DNA of 64,000 nucleotides from assembly GCF_018294505.1 (NCBI RefSeq), contig NC_057807.1, positions 171,965,498 through 172,029,497 on the forward strand. Direction: 5' to 3'. The stretch comes from Triticum aestivum (lineage: Eukaryota; Streptophyta; Magnoliopsida; Poales; Poaceae). The notes below the pieces were generated by a model. It saw only the letters and a program-made list of their open reading frames with translations, searched no databases and had not been told where the DNA came from. This document shows, piece after piece, positions 44,760 to 55,932 of this stretch (position 1 is its first letter; every line of letters begins with the position of its first letter). The position numbers and the translations under genes were made by a program.

Positions 44760-46214
44760 TCATAGTACTTCTCGGGATGGCGATGCTCCTTGCGGGCCGT
44801 CCTTCACCAGCTTCTCAGCATCCAGCTTGGCCCAATGCACCTTCGCGCGGGCAAAGGCCCGGCGGGCACCCTCAATACAAACAGATCGCTTGATGACTTC
44901 AAGCCGCGGATAGGCATTCACCATCCGCTTGATCAGGCCGAAGTAGCTAGTGGGCAGGGGCTCACGAGGCCACAGCCAGACTATGAAATCTTTCATAGCC
45001 ACTTCGGCCGCCCTGTGGAGTTCGACCAACTGCTTCAGTTGGTCACTCAGAGGCATGGGATGTTCGGCCCCAACATACTGGGACCAGAAGAGCTTCTCCA
45101 TTGAGCTCCCCTCCTGGGCACGGTAGAACTTCTCAGCGTCTGATACGCTGCATGGCAGATCTACGAATGCCCCTGGAGAGCTCTGAATTCGAGTAAGTAA
45201 AAGAAACGCCTCCTCCACATGTTTGCTTTGCATAAAGAATTTCTTACCCGCTGCTATATTTTTGGCCTCCTGGATTTCCTGTTGTGCCTTCTCGGCTTCG
45301 GCCTTGGCGTCTTTCATACTCACCAAGGCCTTCGCAAGCTCGGCCTCTTTCATCTTCAGATCATGCTCCACGGACTCGTACTTCTTGCCGAGGTCCTGGA
45401 GCTCTTGCTGTACCTCGCCCACTCTAGCACTTTGCTTTTCGCGCTCCTTGCATTCCAAGGCCGCCTTGCCTTCGGCCTCGGACAGCGCTTTCTTCAGGGA
45501 CGCCAGTTCGGCGGTGGCCCCTGTTACACAGTCACGACGCTTTGGCGTTATACTAACCATTTTTGTCTTTCCTTAAACACATAAGAGAGGGGAATCACTT
45601 ACCCTTGTTCTCTTTGAGCTGCCTCTTCGTGAGGTCGAGCTCTCCCTGCGCCTGCTCAAGGTCCCACTTTAGTTCGGCAACCTCGGCTGTGCGGGCAGCA
45701 GCGGCAAGCAGCACAGCCTGCTTATTCACATGAATACTTATTATTAGACTCCTGCGGAATATAATTGACCCTCCGTTTGGCTTTTCTTTCCGAACACCAA
45801 ATAGAGTATCAGGGGCTACTACCTATCGGGTGGTAATTTTACACATATTTATTACTTACCTCAAAGCCTGTCAGGAGGCTGGTGCAAGCTTCGGTTAGTC
45901 CGCTCTTGGCGGACGAAACCTTCCGAATCACCGCACTCATAAGAGTACGGTGCTCTTCATCCATGGAAGCGCCGCGAAGCGCTTCCAGCAGACAATCCGG
46001 CACCTCGGGCGCAACGGAAGTCCTCGATGCAGACAACTCGCCCTCCCTAACGAGGGCCTTTCCGCCTGAGTTCGGAACCATTGAAGGTTCTGGGACAGTG
46101 TTCGGCCGAGAGCTCGGCCTACTGTGGCTCTCATCGACACGATCCGCCGGGATCTTGAACCCCGCTTGTCCAACATCTGGAATCCCGCCTTGGGGCGTCT
46201 CCAGAGTCACCTCC
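44760..46214 (-). pseudogene. Antisense gene of element G, 3' part: end of exon 3, exons 4 and 5
   Basis: Continues the gene at 55933-57622 on the other side of element H. Exon 3 ends at 45860 (donor GTAAGT), exon 4 is 45717-45603 (acceptor AAGCAG, donor GTAAGT), and exon 5 runs from 45520 (acceptor TAACAG) to the stop at 44762-44760. Phases agree at each junction (0, then 1), and these exons have no internal stop. Exon 4 and the first half of exon 5 form a long coiled coil (LKKALSEAEGKAALECKERE; QAQGELDLTKRQLKENKG). The rest is a globular helical domain with several Trp and Tyr residues (FWSQYVGAEHPMPLSDQLKQ). The protein probably oligomerises. The architecture resembles plant antisense 'putative gypsy-type transposon' proteins. 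Confidence 0.75.
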
Positions 46215-46219
46215 CCCCA
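46215..46219. repeat. Target-site duplication of element H, left copy (imperfect)
   Basis: CCCCA here and CCCCG at 55933-55937, four of five bases matching. Removing one copy restores an open reading frame in the host antisense gene, which supports this assignment. Confidence 0.7.
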
Positions 46220-47744
46220 TGATACGTCCATTTTGCATCATGCTTTTATATCAATATTTATTGCATTACGGGCTGTTATTACACATTATATCTCAATACT
46301 TATGGCTATTCTCCCTTATTTTACAAGGTTTACCATGAAGAGGGGGGATGCCGGCAACTGGAATTCTGGCTGGAAAAGGAGCAAACGTTGGAAACCTATT
46401 ATGCACAACTCCAAAAGACCTGAGACTCCACGAAACAACTTTTTAGATTTAATAAGAATTTTTGGGCAAAAGAAATAGGCCAGGGGGCCCACACCCTGTC
46501 CAGGAGACAGGGGGGGCGCGCCCCCCCTGTAGGGCGCACCCCCTATCTCCTGGGCCCCCCTGGTGGGCTTCCGGCGTCCATCTTCTGCTATATGAAGGGT
46601 TTTTCCCTGGAAAAAATCGTGGGCAAGCTTACGGGACGAAACTCCGCCGCCACGAGGCGGAACCTGGGCGGAATCAATCTAGGGCTCTGGCGAAGCAATT
46701 CTGCCGGGGACACTTCCCTCCGGGAGGGGAAATAATCACCAACTTCATCACCAATGATCCTCTCATCAGGAGGGGGTCAATCTCCATCAACATCTTCACC
46801 AGCACCATTTCATCTCAAAACCCTAGTTCATCTCTTGTATCCAATCTTGTATCAAAACCACAAATTGGTACCTGTGGGTTGCTAGTATTGTTGATTACTC
46901 TTTGTAGTTGATGCTATTTGGTTTACTTGGTGGAAGATCATATGTTCAGATCCTTTATGCATATTATTACCCCTCTGATTGTGAACATGAATATGCTTTG
47001 TGAGTAGTTACGTTTGTTCCTGAGGACATGGGTGAAGTCTTGCTATTAGTAGTCATGTGAATTTGGTATTCGTTCGATATTTTGATGAGATGTATGTTGT
47101 CTCTCCTCTAGTGGTGTTATGTGAACGTCAACTACATGGCACTTCACCATTATTTGGGCCTAGAGTAAGGCATAGGGAAGTAATAAGTAGATGATGGGTT
47201 GCTAGAGTGACAGAAGCTTAAACCCTAGCTTATGCGTTGCTTCGTTAGGGGTTGATATGGATCCATATGTTTAATGCTGTGGTTAGGTTTACCTTAATAC
47301 TCCATTTTGTCATTGCGGATGCTTGCAATAGGGGTTAATCATAAGTGGGATGCTTGTCCATGTTAGGGCAGTACCCAAGTGTCGGTCCACCCACATATCA
47401 AATTATCAAAGTACCGAACGTGAATCTTATGAACATGATGAAAACTAGCTTGACGATAATTCCCAATGTGTCCTCGGGAGCTTCTTCTTCATTATTAGAA
47501 TTTGTCCAGGCTTATCCTTTGCTACATAAAGGATTGGGCCACCCTGCTGCACTTTACTTACTTTATTTACTTTTTGCACGTTACTATTTATCTTATCACA
47601 AAACTATCTATCACCTACTATTTCAGTGGTTGCAGAGAAAACCTTACTGGAAACCGCTTATCATTTCCTTCTGCTCCTCGTTGGGTTCGACACTCTTACT
47701 TATCGAAAGGACTATGATAGATCCCCTATACTTGTGGGTCATCA
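46220..47744 (+). repeat. Element H 5' LTR
   Basis: Begins TGATACGTCCATTTTGC and ends GTGGGTCATCA; 1525 bp. It includes a GC-rich palindromic stretch (GGGGCGCGCCCC) near 46510. Confidence 0.9.
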
Positions 47745-47755
47745 AGACTCTTTTC

Positions 47756-47774
47756 TGGCGCTGTTGCCGGGGAG
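47756..47774 (+). other. Primer-binding site of element H (tRNA-Asp type)
   Basis: TGGCGCTGTTGCCGGGGAG, 11 bases after the LTR. It matches the Athila primer type with one or two changes. Confidence 0.85.
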
Positions 47775-47850
47775 CATAGCGCTCTTGGTGAGTGGAACTT
47801 GGTAAGGAAACATTTATATAGTGTGCTGAAATTTTCTGTTACTTGTCACT

Positions 47851-50800
47851 ATGGAAACTAATACTTTGAGGGGATTGTTTGGGGTATCTTCACCCCAACC
47901 AGAAGAGCAAAGAGATGCTCCTCGACCTACTGAACCTTATGAAAATATTCACTTTAAGATTCCTTCGGGTATGATAGAAAAATTGCTAGCTAATCCTTTT
48001 GCAGGAGACGGAACATTACATCCCGACTTACACCTTATCTATGTGGATGAAGTTTGTGGATTATATAAGCTTGCAGGTATTCCCGACGATGTTGTCAAAA
48101 GGAAGGTATTCCCTTTATCTTTGAAGGGAGATGCAATAACATGGTATAAGCTATGTGATGATACAAGATATTGGAACTATAAGTGATTGAAGTTGGAATT
48201 TCACCAGAAGTTCTATCCTATGCATCTTGTTCATCGTGATCGTAATTACATATATAATTTCTGGCCTCGCGCAGGAGAAAGCATCTCTCAAGCTTGGGGG
48301 AGGCTGAATTCAATGTTATATTCATGCCCCAATCATGAGCTCTCTCGGGAAATGATCATTCAGAATTTTTATGCTCGGCTTTCTCTTGATAATCGCAACC
48401 TGCTTGATACTTCCTGTGTTGGTTCCTATATGCTGAAGACTATTGATTTCAAATGGGACTTATTGGAAAGAATTAAGCGCAAATCTGAAGATTGGGGTTC
48501 CGATGATGGTAAGGAGTCAGGTATGACACCTAAGTTCGATTGTGTTAAATCTTTTATGGATACCGATGCTTTCCGTGGATTTAGCTCTAAGTATGGACTT
48601 GACTCTGAGATAGTAGCTACTTTTTGTGAAACTTTTTCTACTCACATTGATCTCGCTAAAGATAAGTGGTTTAAATATAATCCTCCTGCTGAAGTGAAAG
48701 TAGTTGCACCTATTACAGTCGAAGAGAAGACTATTACATATGGTGATCCTATTGTTCCTACTGCTTATGTTGAAAACCCTCCTTTTCCTGTTAGGATAAA
48801 AGATCATGCTAAAGCTTCGACTGTTGTTCGTAAGAGAAATGTTAGAACTTATACACCTCCTCAGCAAATCAAAGTTGAACCTAATGTTGCCATTATTAAA
48901 GATATCTTGTCCGATAATATTGATGGGCATGTTATTTATTTCTGTGATGAAACTGCTAGAATTGCCAAACCTTGTGCTAAAGATAAACATAGACCTGTGG
49001 TAGGCATGCCTGTTATTTCTATTAAAATAGGAGATCATTGCTATCATGGCTTATGTGATATGGGTGCTAGTGCTAGTGCAATACCTATTGACTTATACAA
49101 AGAAATTAAGCATGATATTGCACCAACTGAGTTAGAAGATATTGATGTCACAATTAAACTTGCCAATAGAGATACTATTTCACCAATGGGAATTGTTAGA
49201 GATGTTGAAGTCTTGTGTGGGAAAACTAAATATCTTGCCGATTTTCTTGTTCTTGGCTCCCCACAAGATAGCTTTTGTCCCATTATATTTGGTAGACCCT
49301 TCTTGAACACTGCTAATGCTAGGATAGATTGCGAAAAGGATGTAGTTACTATTGGTCTAGGTGATATGTCTCATGAGTTCAACTTTTCTAAATTTCATAG
49401 ACAACACCGTGAAGAGGAATCATCTAGTAAGGATGAAATTATTGGTCTTGCTTCCATTGCTATTCCACCAATTGATCCGTTAGAACAATATTTGCTAGAC
49501 CATGAAAACGATATGCTTATGAAGGAAAGGGAAGAAATAGATGAAGTGTTCCTTAAACAAGAACCTATGCTGAAACATAACCTTCCCGTTGAAATTCTTG
49601 GGGATCCTCCTCCACCCAAGGGTGATCCCGTGTTTGAACTCAAACCATTACCTGATAATCTTAAGTATGCTTATCTTGATGAAAAAGAAATATATCCTGT
49701 TATTATTACTGCTAACCTTTCAGAGAAAGAAGAAGAAAGATTATTGAAAACTCTGAAGAAGCATAGAGCTGCTATTGGATATACTCTGGATGATCTTAAG
49801 GACATTAGTCCCACATTATGCCAACACAAAATTTCAGTGGAGAAAGATGCTAAACCAGTTAGAGATCCTCAAAGATGATTAAATCCCAAAATGAAGGAAG
49901 TGGTAAGAAAGGAGATACTAAAACTCCTTGAGGCAGGTATTATTTATCCCGTTGCTGATAGTGAATGGGTAAGCCCTGTCCATTGTGTCCCTAAAAAGGG
50001 AGGTATTACCGTTGTTCCTAATGATAAAGATGAATTGATCCCACAAAGAATTATTACAGGTTATAGGATGGTAATTGATTTTCGTAAGTTAAATAAAGCT
50101 ACTAAGAAAGATCATTACCCTTTACCTTTTATTGATCAAATGCTAGAAAGGCTATCCAAACACACACATTTTTGCTTTCTAGATGGTTATTCTGGCTTCT
50201 CTCAGATACCTGTATCAGCGGGGGATCAATCTAAAACTACTTTTACTTGCCCTTTTGGTACTTTTGCTTATAGACGTATGCCTTTTGGTTTATGTAATGC
50301 ACCTGCTACCTTTCAAAGATGCATGATGGCTATATTTTCTGATTTTTGTGAAAATATTTGTGAGGTATTCATGGATGACTTCTCCGTCTATGGATCCTCT
50401 TTTGATGATTGTTTGAGCAACCTTGATCGAGTTTTGCAGAGATGCGAAGACACTAGTCTCGTCCTGAATTGGGAAAAGTGTCACTTTATGGTTAATGAAG
50501 GCATTGTCTTGGGGCACAAGATCTCTGAGAGGGTATTGAAGTTGATAAAGCCAAAGTTGATGCTATTGAAAAGATGCCATGTCCCAAGGACATAAAAGGT
50601 ATAAGAAGTTTCCTTGGTCATGCCGGTTTTTATAGGAGGTTCATTAAGGACTTTTCTAAAATCTCTAGGCCTCTGACTAATTTATTGCAAAAAGATATTC
50701 CTTTTGTCTTTGATGATGATTGTGTAGAAGCATTTGAAACACTTAAGAAAGCTTTGATCACGGCACCTATTGTTCAGCCACCTGATTGGAATTTACCTTT

Positions 50801-52579
50801 TGAAATTATGTGTGATGCTAGTGATTATGATGTAGGTGTTGTTTTAGGGCAAAGAGTCGATAAGAAATTGAATGTTATCCATTATGCTAGTAAGACTCTT
50901 GATACTGCCCAGAGAAATTATGCTACTACTGAAAAAGAATTCTTAGCAGTTGTGTTTGCATGTGATAAGTTTAACCTTATATTGTTGATTCCAAAGTTAC
51001 TATTCACACTGATCATGCTGCTATTAAATATCTTATGGAAAAGAAAGATGCTAAGCCTAGACTCATTAGATGGGTTCTATTGTTCCAAGAATTTGACTTT
51101 CATATTATTGATAGAAAGGGAGCTGAGAACCCCGTTGCAGACAACTTGTCTAGGCTAGAGAATGTTCTTGATGACCCACTGCCTATTAATGATAGTTTTC
51201 CTGATGAACAATTAGCGGTTGTCAATGCTTCTCGTACTGCTCCTTGGTATGCTGATTATGCTAATTACATTGTTGCTAAATATATACCACCTAGTTTCAC
51301 ATACCAGCAAAAGAAAAAGTTCTTTTATGATTTAAGACATTACTTCTGGGATGATCCACACCTTTATACAAAAGGAGTAGATGGTATTATTAGACGTTGT
51401 GTGCCTGAGCATGAACAGGAACAAATCCTATGCAAGTGTCACTCTGAATCCTATGGAGGACACCACGCTGGAGATAGAACTGCACACAAGGTACTACAAT
51501 CTGGTTTTTATTGGCCTACTCTTTTCAAAGATGCTCGTAAGTTTGTCTTATCTTGTGATGAATGTCAAAGAATAGGTAACATCAGTAAATGTCAAGAAAT
51601 GCCTATGAATTATTATCTTGTTATTGAACCGCTTGATGTTTGGGGCTTTGATTATATGGGACCTTTTCCTGCCTCCAATGGTTATACACATATTTTAGTT
51701 GTTGTTGATTACGTTACTAAGTGGGTAGAAGCTATTCCAACTAGTAGTGCTGATCATAACACTTCTATTAAAATGCTTAAAGAAGTTATTTTTCCGAGGT
51801 TTGGAGTCCCTAGATATCTTATGACTGATGGTGGTTAACACTTTATTCATGGTGCTTTTCGTAAAATGCTTGCTAAGTATGATGTCAACCATAGAATTGC
51901 ATCTCCTTATCACCCGCAGTCTAGTGGTCAAGTAGAGTTGAGCAATAGAGAGCTCAAATTAATTTTGCAAAAGACTGTGAATAGATCTAGGAAGAATTGG
52001 TCCAAAAAACTTGATGATGCATTATGGGCCTATAGAACTGCATACAAAAATCCTATGGGTATGTCTCCATATAAGATGGTTTATGGAAAAGCATGTCATT
52101 TACCTCTTGAACTTGAACATAAAGCGTATTGGGCTATTAAAGAGCTCAATTATGACTTCAAACTTGCCGGTGAGAAGAGGTTGTTTGATATTAGCTCACT
52201 TGATGAATGGAGAACCCAAGCATATGAGAATGCCAAGCTTTTCAAAGAAAAAGTCAAACGCTGGCATAAGAGAATACAGAAGTGTGAGTTTAACGTAGGA
52301 GATTATGTGTTATTGTTCAACTCTCGTTTAAGATTTTTTGCAGGAAACCTTCTCTCAAAATGGGAAGGTCCCTATGTTATCGAGGAGGTCTATCGTTCTA
52401 GTGCTATGAAAATCAATAACTTCGAAGGCACAAATCCGAGGGTGGTAAACGGTCAAAGAATTAAGCATTATATTTCAGGTAATCCTATCAATGTTGAAAC
52501 TAATATTATTGAAACCATAACCCCTGAGGAATACATAAGAGACACTGTCCAGAACGTTCCAGACTCCGAAAAGGCATAG
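47851..52579 (+). pseudogene. Element H gag-pol (three stop codons, two frameshifts)
   Basis: One long frame broken five times. Gag starts at ATG 47851; an in-frame TGA at 48184 is followed by more gag (FHQKFYPMHLVHRDRNYIYN). Protease: DMGASASAIP with the catalytic Asp at 49057. A TGA at 49876 sits where a CGA arginine codon would be expected (a C-to-T change at a CpG). RT: FRKLNKATKKDHYPLPF and the FMDD active site at 50368-50379. One-base deletions lie near 50532 and 50975. RNase H about 50800-51150; integrase HHCC about 51430-51570, core Asp near 51650, second Asp before a TAA at 51836, and the QSSGQVELSN glutamate region about 51920. Ends at 52577-52579. It has lost function through point mutations; all main domains are still recognisable. 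Confidence 0.9.
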
Positions 52580-52989
52580 GTACGTGGTACGGTAAGTAAA
52601 CCAACTCCAAAACAACTCTAATGGCAATTTTTATCAGTTTTCAATTATTGAAAATTTTTAGGAAGAAAGAAGTAGTCCGAAAGGGGCACGATGCTCCCAC
52701 GAGAGAGGAGGGCGCGTCCACCCCTGTAGGGCGCGCCCCCTGTCTCGTGGGCACTTCGTGTGCCTCCCGAACTCCGTTTTCTTGTATGTTACGTATTTTG
52801 GTCGGTAAAAATTCATTATATGTACTCCCGAAGGTTTTGACCACCGTATCATGCAAATATCCTCTGTTTTCGTTTCGAGTTGTTCCTGTTGCAGACTTGG
52901 AACAAGATCTCTTCCCAGGATTCGGAGGGAGAGAGCTACATAGCTGATTATATTGCAAACTCAAAAGTATATGGGGATGTGGAACATTA
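52580..52989 (+). other. Element H spacer after pol
   Basis: No convincing ORF. Includes a GC-rich inverted repeat near 52705-52745 built on GGCGCG and CGCGCCC. Confidence 0.5.
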
Positions 52990-53290
52990 TGGCTAGACCA
53001 AAGGAAGAAGAAGACTATGATCCAAAGAGGAAGGAGGAGACAAGCTCTGATGAAGAGGACGGTCACTGCCTCAACCTGGTGATATGCATGTGGAGTTCAA
53101 GAAGTCAAGCCTCCCTAAGGTCCAATCTATCCCACCACGTTTTTTGCAGGATAGTAAGGCAGCACTATGCAAAAAGATAATGAAACTTGAGCTCAAGAAT
53201 GAGGATCTGAGGGAGGAAATTTTAGCCTCAGACGCAAGCTAGAGAAGAAAAGTGCAACAACTCCTACTTCACCACCTCCGAAGAAATAAT
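52990..53290 (+). pseudogene. Element H small downstream ORF (charged, coiled coil), disrupted
   Basis: ATG 52990 begins a charged peptide (MARPKEEEDYDPKRKEETSS). Around 53080 the sense continues in another frame with a helix of alternating charges (KKIMKLELKNEDLREEILAS), then a stop near 53240 and a Pro/Lys-rich end (SPPPKK) before TAA at about 53290. It occupies the place where some Athila elements have an envelope-like gene, but it is far too short and has no signal peptide or membrane segment. Function unknown. Confidence 0.45.
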
Positions 53291-54790
53291 CACATGGGTA
53301 TGGGCACTCCCCTTGGCAAATGCCAAGCTTGGGGGAGGTGCCTCGGTATCGTATCACCATCACACTCCTATCTTTACTGCTTTATTTAGTTCGATCCTTT
53401 TAGTAGTACCTTGATCTATTAGTTCGAAGTTTTGATATCAAGTAGTTTTGAGTTTTGCTTTGTGATCTCTTTATGTAATCAAGTCCGTGTGCTATCTATA
53501 ATAAAGATTAGTGTTGAGTCAAGGGCTTTGCTATGTTGCTATGATCTCGAGAAAGTAGAAAGAACAAAAGAGTTCATATTGACCTTATGGATAGTGATAA
53601 CTTCACACATAGAAAGTATGAGGCATAAAAATTGTTGAGAGTTGATGAACGTAGCCTTGGTCATCATTGCAATTCATAGGAAGTAATAAGGAAAGAGGGG
53701 TTCACATATAAATATATTATCTTGGACATCTTTTATGATTGTGAAGCACTCATTAAGTATGAGATGCTAAAAGAGTTGACGTTGGACAAGGAAGACAACA
53801 TAATGGTTTATGTTTTCCAACATCTCGGTTAAAGTATATTGTCATTGACCTTCCAAACATGTTGAGCTTGCCTTTCCCCCTCATGTTAGGCAAATTCCTT
53901 GCACCAAGTAGAGATACTACTTGTGCTTCCAAATATCCTTAAACCCAGTTTTGCCATGAGAATCCACCATACTTACCTATGGATTGAGTAAGATCCTTCA
54001 AGTAAGTTGGCATCGATGCAAGCAATAAAAATTGCTCTCTAAATATGTATGACTTATTAATGCAAAGAAAATAAGGTTTGTACAAAATTGTTGTGGAACT
54101 AATAAAAGCGACAGACTGTATAATAAAGGTCCACATACAAGGGGCAATATAAAGTGACGTTCTTTTGCATTAAGATTTCATGCATCAACCCTAAACGCAC
54201 ATGACAACCTCTGCTTCCCTCTGCGAAGGGCCTATCTTTTACTTTATGTTTTACTTTATGCTTGAGTCAAGGTGATCCTCACCTTTCCCTTTTTCATTTT
54301 ATCCTTTGGCAAGCTCCTCGTGTTTGAAAGATCCTGATGCATATTATTGTTGACATCACCTAAAGGTGAATATGTTGGGAGGCAACACAATAAGCCCCTA
54401 TCTTTCTCAGTGTCCGGCTGAAACTCTATAACCACAAGTATTTCATGAGTGTTAACAATTATAGAGGACTACGAGATAGTTGAGTATGTGAGCTTGCTGG
54501 AAAGCTCTATTATTGACTCTTTCTGATGTTACGATAAATTGCAATTGCTTCAATGACTGAGATTATAGTTTGTTAGTTCCCAATGAAGTTTTTGAACCAT
54601 ACTTGACATTGTGAATTGCCTATTACTTGAACATAGGAAATCATATGACCAAATCCATGTATGTTGCTGTTATTAGAATGATCATGATGCCCTCATGTCC
54701 GTATTTTTATTTTTATCGACACCTCTATCTCTAAACATGTGGACATATTTTTCGATTTCGGCTTCCGCTTGAGGACAAGCGAGGTCTAAG
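53291..54790 (+). other. Element H 3' spacer
   Basis: About 1.5 kb without ORF. It holds an internal copy of the polypurine motif (CAAGCTTGGGGGAGG, 53324-53338) and GTTGGGAGGCAAC at 54374-54386, which A and B share. Confidence 0.6.
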
Positions 54791-54801
54791 CTTGGGGGAG
54801 T
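54789..54801 (+). other. Polypurine tract of element H
   Basis: AAGCTTGGGGGAGT directly before the 3' LTR. Confidence 0.85.
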
Positions 54802-55932
54802 TGATACGTCCATTTTACATCATGCTTTTATATCAATATTTATTGCATTATGGGCTGTTATTACACATTATATCTCAATACTTATGGCTATTCTCCCTTA
54901 TTTTACAAGGTTTACCATGAAGAGGGGGGATGCCGGCAGCTGGAATTCTGGCTGGAAAAGGAGCAAACATTGGAAACCTATTCTGCACAACTCCAAAAGA
55001 CCTGAGACTCCACGAAACAACTTTTTAGATTTAATAAGAAATTTTGGGCAAAAGAAATAGGCCAGGGGGGCACACCCTGTCCAGGAGACAGGGGGGCGCC
55101 CCCCTGTAGGGAGCACCCCTATCTCCTGGGCCCCCTGGTGGGCTTTCGGCGTCCATCTTCTACTATATGAAGGGTTTTCCCATGGAAAAAATCGTGGGCA
55201 AGCTTACGGGACGAAACTCCACCGCCACGAGGCGGAACCTTGGCGGAATCAATCTAGGGCTCTGGCTGAGCTGTTTTGCCGGGGACACTTCCCTCCGTGA
55301 GGGGGAAATCATCACCAACGTCATCACCAACGATCCTCTCATCGAGAGGGGGTCAATCTCCATCAACATCTTCACCAGCACCATCTCATCTCAAAACCCT
55401 AGTTCATCTCTTGTATCCAATCAATTGCTTCGTTAGGGGTTGATATGGATCCATATGTTTAATGCTGTGGTTAGGTTTACCTTAATACTCCATTTTGTCA
55501 TTGCGTATGCTTGCAATACGGGTTAATCATAAGTGGGATGCTTGTCCATGTTAGGGCAGTACCCAAGTGTCGGTCCACCCACATATCAAATTATCAAAGT
55601 ACCGAACGCGAATCTTATGAACATGATGAAAACTAGCTTGACGATAATTCCCAATGTGTCCTCGGGAGCTTCTTCTTCATTATTAGAATTTGTCCAGGCT
55701 TATCCTTTGCTACATAAAGGATTGGGCCACCTTGCTGCACTTTACTTACTTTATTTACTTTTTTCTTGTTACTATTTATCTTATCACAAAACTATCTATC
55801 ACCTACTATTTCAGTGCTTGCAGAGAAAACCTTACTGAAAACCGCTTATCATTTCCTTCTGCTCCTCGTTGGGTTCGACACTCTTACTTATCGAAAGGAC
55901 TACGATAGATCCCCTATACTTGTGGGTCATCA
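54802..55932 (+). repeat. Element H 3' LTR (internal deletion)
   Basis: Same ends as the 5' LTR, but only 1131 bp. About 390 bp matching 46847-47236 are missing and replaced by AA. Apart from that gap I estimate about 3% divergence. Confidence 0.9.

Larger units (their letters stand above)
46220..55932 (+). mobile_element. Element H: decayed Athila-lineage Gypsy retrotransposon
   Basis: A 9.7-kb element with 5' LTR 46220-47744, tRNA-Asp primer site, gag-pol remnant 47851-52579, a small downstream ORF, a long 3' spacer, polypurine tract and a 3' LTR with an internal deletion. Gag (PYENIHFKIPSGMIEKLLAN) and RT (FCFLDGYSGFSQIPVS) are of the Athila type, as in the Triticeae families BAGY-2, Sabrina and WHAM; I cannot say which. 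Inserted in exon 3 of element G's antisense gene. Confidence 0.9.

Noticed and set aside
48517..49047. 176-aa minus-strand ORF in H
   Set aside because: Shadow of gag-pol, rich in Asn, Ser and Arg as expected from AT-rich reverse frames.
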